From the IMG/VR virus record IMGVR_UViG_3300044591_001745, positions 21,201 to 85,200 of that record: a DNA stretch of 64,000 nt; one strand, written 5' to 3'. The notes beneath the pieces were generated by a model. That model was not told where the DNA came from. It worked only from the letters and a program-made list of their open reading frames with translations, and made no database searches. Each line of letters opens with the position of its first letter. Positions within the stretch are counted from its first letter, which is position 1. Both the position numbers and the translations under genes were made by a program. This DNA is from a virus. This document shows, piece after piece, positions 61,336-64,000 of this stretch.

Positions 61336-61763
61336 TGATATACATAAGGCCAATAAATGTTAACGATAATTTTGCTCAATACATGGAGTGTGTTGAAGAT
61401 TTAAATAGTTCAGGGGTGGAGCTGGCCAGTGTGGAACAGATTAAAAGGGCGTTGTCATCAAGACCAAGCAACATAATAACATATGTTATAGTGGATAAAG
61501 AATCTATTGTGGCAACAGCCACTTGTATATTTGAAAGAAAGTTGAGATACAATCAGTTGTGCTGTCATATTGAGGATGTAGGAGTTCACAAAGATTACAG
61601 ATCTCGCGGATTTGGTAAATTGATCGTGGATCACTGCATCAGTGCTGCTGTAAATAAAAGATGCTACAAAGCAAAGTTATTCTGCTCCAATGAGCTAGAG
61701 CCATTCTATAGAAGCATGGGATTCAGAAAGAATAATCTTGGAATGGAAAAGATATTAGTTTGA
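61335..61763 (+). CDS. Glucosamine-6-phosphate N-acetyltransferase (Gna1-type)
   Basis: A 142-residue GNAT enzyme that closely follows the eukaryotic-type Gna1 family: IVATATCIFERKLR (58-71), CCHIEDVGVHKDYRSRGFGK (76-95, with the acetyl-CoA loop RSRGFGK), the CYKAKLFC segment (110-117) and FYRSMGF (124-130), in the same order and spacing as yeast Gna1. It would acetylate GlcN-6-P to GlcNAc-6-P using acetyl-CoA. It is one-base coupled to glmS, so the two steps form a unit. Bacteria normally acetylate GlcN-1-P with GlmU, so this would be a different route. The function is inferred from sequence likeness. Confidence 0.87.
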   Translation: MIYIRPINVNDNFAQYMECVEDLNSSGVELASVEQIKRALSSRPSNIITYVIVDKESIVATATCIFERKLRYNQLCCHIEDVGVHKDYRSRGFGKLIVDHCISAAVNKRCYKAKLFCSNELEPFYRSMGFRKNNLGMEKILV

Positions 61764-61859
61764 TAATGGGGGAGGTTTAGGTAATACATTATGGTTATTG
61801 GGCTTGTATTGTGTTTGCACCACCGCCGCCTTGGGCAGATTTTTTGCATACCCCTTTGA

Positions 61860-61889
61860 AAAACAGAAAAACCCCCCTATTTGTAGGGG
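61860..61889 (-). terminator. Minus-directed intrinsic terminator-like hairpin
   Basis: Read on the minus strand: CCCCTA-CAAA-TAGGGG, a 6-bp stem with a 4-base loop, then GGTTTTTCTGTTTTTC. On the plus strand no T-run follows, so it would stop leftward rather than gna1 transcription. No minus-strand gene was found to its right. Confidence 0.45.
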
Positions 61890-61981
61890 TGCATATTCGT
61901 ACACTGCCAACGCGACCACGAATGTACCCCCACGAGAGAGGGGGAAGTTATAGCGAATCCTGTGCCAAACTTTTAGGCTTT

Positions 61982-62006
61982 CGACATTGTAAGAAATGAC
62001 GCCGAA
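61982..62006. repeat. First copy of CGACATTGTAAG...TGACGCCGAA direct repeat
   Basis: CGACATTGTAAG, then AAA, then TGACGCCGAA. The second copy at 62142-62176 has the same two boxes separated by 13 bases and overlaps a promoter. The arrangement looks like a duplicated operator or protein-binding site. Confidence 0.55.
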
Positions 62007-62141
62007 ACTCGATTCTACTAAGTGTCCACTGAGCGTAACTCCAATGGTGGCAAGGATTTAGGGAAAATAAAATATTTCGCTTGACCGTTTTCCGTATAAT
62101 GGAACGTCGAAAGGAAGAAAAGGGAAACCTAATCTACCTTA

Positions 62142-62176
62142 CGACATTGTAAGGAAAAAAAGTATTTGACGCCGAA
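62142..62176. repeat. Second copy of the direct repeat, overlapping a promoter
   Basis: CGACATTGTAAG followed 13 bases later by TGACGCCGAA. The second box covers the -35 region (TTGACG) of the promoter for the gene at 62234. Confidence 0.55.
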
Positions 62177-62193
62177 CATTTGGCCGATATACT
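62166..62193 (+). promoter_or_regulatory. Sigma70-like promoter for small gene at 62234
   Basis: TTGACG, a 16-base spacer and TATACT, 40 bases before the ATG at 62234. A purine-rich leader with AAAGGAAAG ribosome site follows. Confidence 0.6.
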
Positions 62194-62233
62194 TAGTAGT
62201 AGAGAAAGACAGAAAAGGAAAAAAGGAAAGAAA

Positions 62234-62554
62234 ATGATTTTTACTCGTCCCCGTGCTGAAGGTGGTCGTGATGTTGTCGGTTGCGAGATTGCTTGCAACT
62301 ATCAGGGGTCGAAGGATCCCGCTCCCCTTCGCATTGTGGGAATCGTCAAGAGTCAGCGTAAGGTCGAAGGTAAGGGAAACCTTTTGACTGTCGAAACGTC
62401 GGACGGTTTCCGTAGTCTCTACTTCGAGAAGGCTACCGACGTTACCTTCTACGCTCCCCGTCCGAAGGTTACGAATACCGACGATGGATACGATGCGTGG
62501 AAGGATAGCAACCTAGTCAAGTATGGATACGTTCCCCGTCGTCACTATCGGTGA
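62234..62554 (+). CDS. Small protein, unknown (106 aa)
   Basis: A 106-residue basic protein (MIFTRPRAEGGRDVVGCEIA at the start, VPRRHYR at the end) with a beta-rich middle (RIVGIVKSQRKVEGKGNLLT, VETSDGFRSLYFEKATDVTF). No family is recognised. The ATG at 62234 has AAAGGAAAG upstream; a longer frame from 62180 would run through the promoter and leader. Codon use differs sharply from the left block: AAG only for Lys, CGT/CGC/CGG for Arg, CCC for Pro, many GAC and TAC. This suggests high expression or different ancestry. Confidence 0.75.
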   Translation: MIFTRPRAEGGRDVVGCEIACNYQGSKDPAPLRIVGIVKSQRKVEGKGNLLTVETSDGFRSLYFEKATDVTFYAPRPKVTNTDDGYDAWKDSNLVKYGYVPRRHYR

Positions 62555-62606
62555 TAGACGGCACGATATGCAGACCCTTTACCCTTACCCCCTCAAAGGA
62601 ACTACC

Positions 62607-62936
62607 ATGAAGAATCGTTTCCCTATCATCGAAAACGCTAAGCGTCAGGCCCGTATGATTTTCGTGGGTATTGCTATCCCCCATCAGCCTTCCCTCGCAG
62701 ATGGGGTATATGGCCCCATCCGTAGTGAGAAGGTTTTGAAGTTCAATCGAAAGGCTTTGCGAAATGCTGGCAAGGCTAAGGTGGAAAAGACTGACCCCCG
62801 CTATAAGGGGGGTGATGACCTTATGATCGTGAAGGTCGGTAAGCCCGGCTCGCGTGATAGGGTAGAGGCTTTGGCTTCGCAGTATGCTGCGATACTTGCT
62901 TGCGGTGAGGAGGTATCCCCCTTCGCGGAGGGGTGA
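62607..62936 (+). CDS. Small protein, unknown (109 aa)
   Basis: A 109-residue basic protein (MKNRFPIIENAKRQARMIFV...DPRYKGGDDLMIVKVGKPGS) with no recognised domain. The ATG at 62607 follows AAAGGAACTACC. An in-frame start at 62523 would overlap the preceding gene by 32 bases and has no ribosome site. Several C-run/G-run hairpins fall within its coding sequence (62700-62720, 62795-62812, and at the stop), so the mRNA may be highly structured. Codon use matches the previous gene (AAG, CGT, GAC). Confidence 0.72.
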   Translation: MKNRFPIIENAKRQARMIFVGIAIPHQPSLADGVYGPIRSEKVLKFNRKALRNAGKAKVEKTDPRYKGGDDLMIVKVGKPGSRDRVEALASQYAAILACGEEVSPFAEG

Positions 62937-63025
62937 TGCTTACCCCCACCGTGGTAGGGTGAGTAGGCAACCCCCCATAGGGGGTATCTGCTAATGCACC
63001 CGGCTAGCCACCCCCCATTGGGGGT
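62917..63025. repeat. Tandem C-run/G-run hairpin cluster
   Basis: Four successive stem-loops: CCCCTTCGCGGAGGGG at about 62918-62933, CTTACCC...GGGTGAG at 62939-62963, ACCCCCCATAGGGGGT at 62970-62985 and ACCCCCCATTGGGGGT at 63010-63025. The last two differ by one loop base. None is followed by a T-run, so they are not simple terminators. Confidence 0.7.
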
Positions 63026-63031
63026 ATAAGC

Positions 63032-63068
63032 TTGACGTAAAGCCTTACGCCATAAGCACTTACGTCAA
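63032..63068. repeat. Inverted repeat TTGACGTAA...TTACGTCAA
   Basis: A perfect 9-bp inverted repeat with a 19-base centre that itself contains CTTACGCCATAAG (4-bp inner stem). No T-run follows. It is the best candidate in the region for a dimeric protein-binding site or cruciform. Confidence 0.6.
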
Positions 63069-63130
63069 AAATGCGCCCGCAAAATCGTCGTAAGTTATTG
63101 CTACATAAGGACTTGCGTCGATATGGTGCA

Positions 63131-63188
63131 GCAAATGGTGTGCCATTCGTGTTTGGCATGGTATTTGCATATAGCAAACGGTGTGCCA
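63131..63188. repeat. Direct repeat GCAAAYGGTGTGCCA x2
   Basis: Copies at 63131-63145 and 63174-63188 differ at one base (T/C). The sequence between holds TTTGGCATGGTATTTGCAT, which can pair with the flanking TGCCA and GCAAA parts, so alternative hairpins are possible. Confidence 0.5.
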
Positions 63189-63258
63189 GATACATTTTTA
63201 TTTTTATGGTATAGTATTTGCTTAGGGAAATCTTACGAAAGATTCAGAAATATTTTTG

Positions 63259-63286
63259 TTGACATTCAAGAAATGCTTGGTATAAT
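63259..63286 (+). promoter_or_regulatory. Consensus sigma70 promoter
   Basis: Perfect TTGACA, a 16-base spacer and perfect TATAAT, 32 bases before the ATG of the 44-residue gene at 63318. It is one of the strongest-looking promoters in the window and should be read by host RNA polymerase. Confidence 0.85.
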
Positions 63287-63317
63287 GTCGATATAAGAAA
63301 AAGAAAGAGAGAAAGCA

Positions 63318-63452
63318 ATGCTCACAATGATTCAGATTGGCAAGCGATTCAAAGTGTATCTCGGAAACGATGGCAACAGGAAGCCCCGCCTTGTGGGGGT
63401 ATTCAACTCTTCGCACGACGCGATCATGTTCATGAACTCTTACCCCCGATAA
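63318..63452 (+). CDS. Very small protein, unknown (44 aa)
   Basis: A 44-residue reading frame (MLTMIQIGKRFKVYLGNDGN, ending HDAIMFMNSYPR) directly behind a consensus promoter and a purine-rich leader (AAGAAAGAGAGAAAGCA). It shares the AAG/GAC/TTC codon style of the neighbouring small genes. A second consensus promoter begins 8 bases after its stop, so it forms its own transcription unit. No family can be named. It could be an early host-takeover peptide. Confidence 0.6.
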   Translation: MLTMIQIGKRFKVYLGNDGNRKPRLVGVFNSSHDAIMFMNSYPR

Positions 63453-63459
63453 GAGGGGA

Positions 63460-63488
63460 TTGACAGTAGAGAAATGATTAGGTATAAT
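63460..63488 (+). promoter_or_regulatory. Consensus sigma70 promoter
   Basis: Perfect TTGACA, a 17-base spacer and perfect TATAAT, 26 bases before the ATG at 63514. The spacing is ideal. It drives the 62-residue gene and probably the next one. Confidence 0.87.
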
Positions 63489-63513
63489 GCTATCAACACG
63501 AAAAGGAATCAGC

Positions 63514-63702
63514 ATGAATCCCAAGATTATCAACGATCCTCGTCCCCTTGTGTGGACAATCTCCAGCGAAGTGCGTGATACATACTGCCTGTATATCGAC
63601 GGTGTGCTTGTGGTGAACAACTCTCCACTAGATGAGTTCTACCCCCTCTATCGTAGGGCATCTGAACAAATCACCAAGATGGATTCCCTTACCCATAACT
63701 GA
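63514..63702 (+). CDS. Small protein, unknown (62 aa)
   Basis: A 62-residue protein (MNPKIINDPRPLVWTISSEV, then YCLYIDGVLVVNNSPLDEFY) with a beta-strand core and a short helix. No family is recognised. The ATG at 63514 has AAGGA upstream; the longer frame from 63487 would begin inside the -10 box. It is followed after 14 bases by another 62-residue gene, so the two probably share a transcript. The form suits an early phage regulatory peptide. Confidence 0.7.
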   Translation: MNPKIINDPRPLVWTISSEVRDTYCLYIDGVLVVNNSPLDEFYPLYRRASEQITKMDSLTHN

Positions 63703-63716
63703 TAGAAAGAAATCAA

Positions 63717-63960
<244 letters not shown>

Positions 63961-63970
63961 GGGAAATAAG

Positions 63971-64000
63971 ATGGCTACCGCTATTGTATTCATGGTATCG
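63971..64000 (+). CDS. Partial CDS at right edge, unknown
   Basis: An ATG at 63971 (MATAIVFMVS and onward) follows AAGGG with a 7-base spacer. Only ten codons are in the window, so nothing can be said about function. Its leader contains the (AC)27 tract, and any change in tract length would alter the distance between promoter and ribosome site. Confidence 0.6.
   Translation, partial: MATAIVFMVS

Larger units (their letters stand above)
61764..62233 (+). other. Non-coding control region between gna1 and small-gene region
   Basis: About 470 bases with no convincing gene. It holds a minus-directed terminator-like hairpin at about 61860-61889, a C5/G5 hairpin at 61927-61944, and two copies of CGACATTGTAAG...TGACGCCGAA (61982-62006 and 62142-62176). 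The second copy overlaps the -35 box of a promoter at 62166-62193. Base composition shifts here from AT-rich to C/G-run sequence. Confidence 0.6.
62937..63317 (+). other. Non-coding structured region before the next small gene
   Basis: About 380 bases without a credible gene. It contains the hairpin cluster, a 9-bp inverted repeat (TTGACGTAA / TTACGTCAA), two copies of GCAAAYGGTGTGCCA, an AT-rich stretch at about 63188-63220, and a consensus promoter at 63259-63286. The combination of repeats plus AT-rich DNA could serve replication or regulation; this is not proven. Confidence 0.55.

Noticed and set aside
61335-61763. Reading the Gna1-like gene as a generic ribosomal-protein or antibiotic acetyltransferase
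   Set aside because: The ordered segments ERK, HIEDV, RSRGFGK, CYK and FY, and coupling to glmS, fit Gna1 better than other GNAT groups.
61811-61999. 62-codon plus-strand frame starting with GTG
   Set aside because: There is no ribosome site. It spans two hairpins and a repeat box, has odd composition (APPPPWAD, TLPTRPRMYPHERGG) and ends inside the control region.
62089-62100. TTGACC and TATAAT at 62081-62100 as a promoter
   Set aside because: The two boxes are only 8 bases apart, too close for sigma70, and no other -35 match lies at the right distance.
63004-63195. 63-residue minus-strand frame over the repeat region
   Set aside because: It covers hairpins and inverted repeats, has no ribosome site and has unlikely composition.
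63222-63620. 132-residue minus-strand frame in the small-gene region
   Set aside because: It lies antisense to two consensus promoters and two better plus-strand genes with good ribosome sites.

Overview
The window is part of a tailed double-stranded DNA bacteriophage genome with siphovirus (long flexible tail) architecture. It encodes a terminase large subunit, portal, protease/scaffold, HK97-type capsid protein, connector proteins, a tail tube protein and a 5109-residue tape measure, followed by fibre genes. The left 61.8 kb is AT-rich and tightly packed. There are no rRNA, tRNA, integrase or bacterial housekeeping clusters. The host cannot be read from the sequence. The adhesin families resemble those of environmental (aquatic) phages, but that is only an impression.

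Layout. Positions 1-59.3 kb form one long minus-strand late block, read from right to left. First comes a small acidic protein and a phage sigma factor. Next is the packaging module: an HTH/coiled-coil protein that is probably the small terminase, an O-methyltransferase, GDP-mannose 4,6-dehydratase, an HNH nuclease, an ERCC4 nuclease and TerL. The head module follows: portal, protease with nested scaffold, decoration-like protein and major capsid protein, ended by a strong terminator. A large adhesin cassette lies at 36-48 kb (Mtd-like fibres, LamG lectins, a G8/beta-helix spike and a GIGT-repeat fibre). Then come a connector gene, a P-domain protein, a collagen-like protein, an RgpF-family glycosyltransferase, three neck/tail-completion candidates, the tail tube, chaperone-position genes, the tape measure, and several distal fibres including a 2488-residue VIGNN-repeat protein.

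At 59.3 kb a divergent promoter region separates this block from a plus-strand operon. That operon holds a small HTH regulator, GlmS (glucosamine-6-phosphate synthase) and a Gna1-type glucosamine-6-phosphate N-acetyltransferase. From 61.8 kb to the right end the character changes. Codon use becomes GC-ending (AAG, CGT, CCC), genes are very small and separated by sigma70-like promoters, C-run/G-run hairpins recur, and the edge carries an (AC)27 tract.

How it may work together. The sigma factor may read a recurring RGTGTAY element found in most of the larger gaps of the late block. GlmS, Gna1, Gmd, an O-methyltransferase and RgpF suggest a phage-borne sugar supply and glycan modification programme. 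The most unusual protein is the tape measure. It carries, in tandem and separated by Gly-Gly linkers, segments resembling a PD-(D/E)XK nuclease, a HAD phosphatase, an ADP-ribosyltransferase and a GNAT acetyltransferase. This looks like a possible set of enzymes delivered with the DNA. All assignments were made by eye from sequence motifs and gene order; no database search was run.
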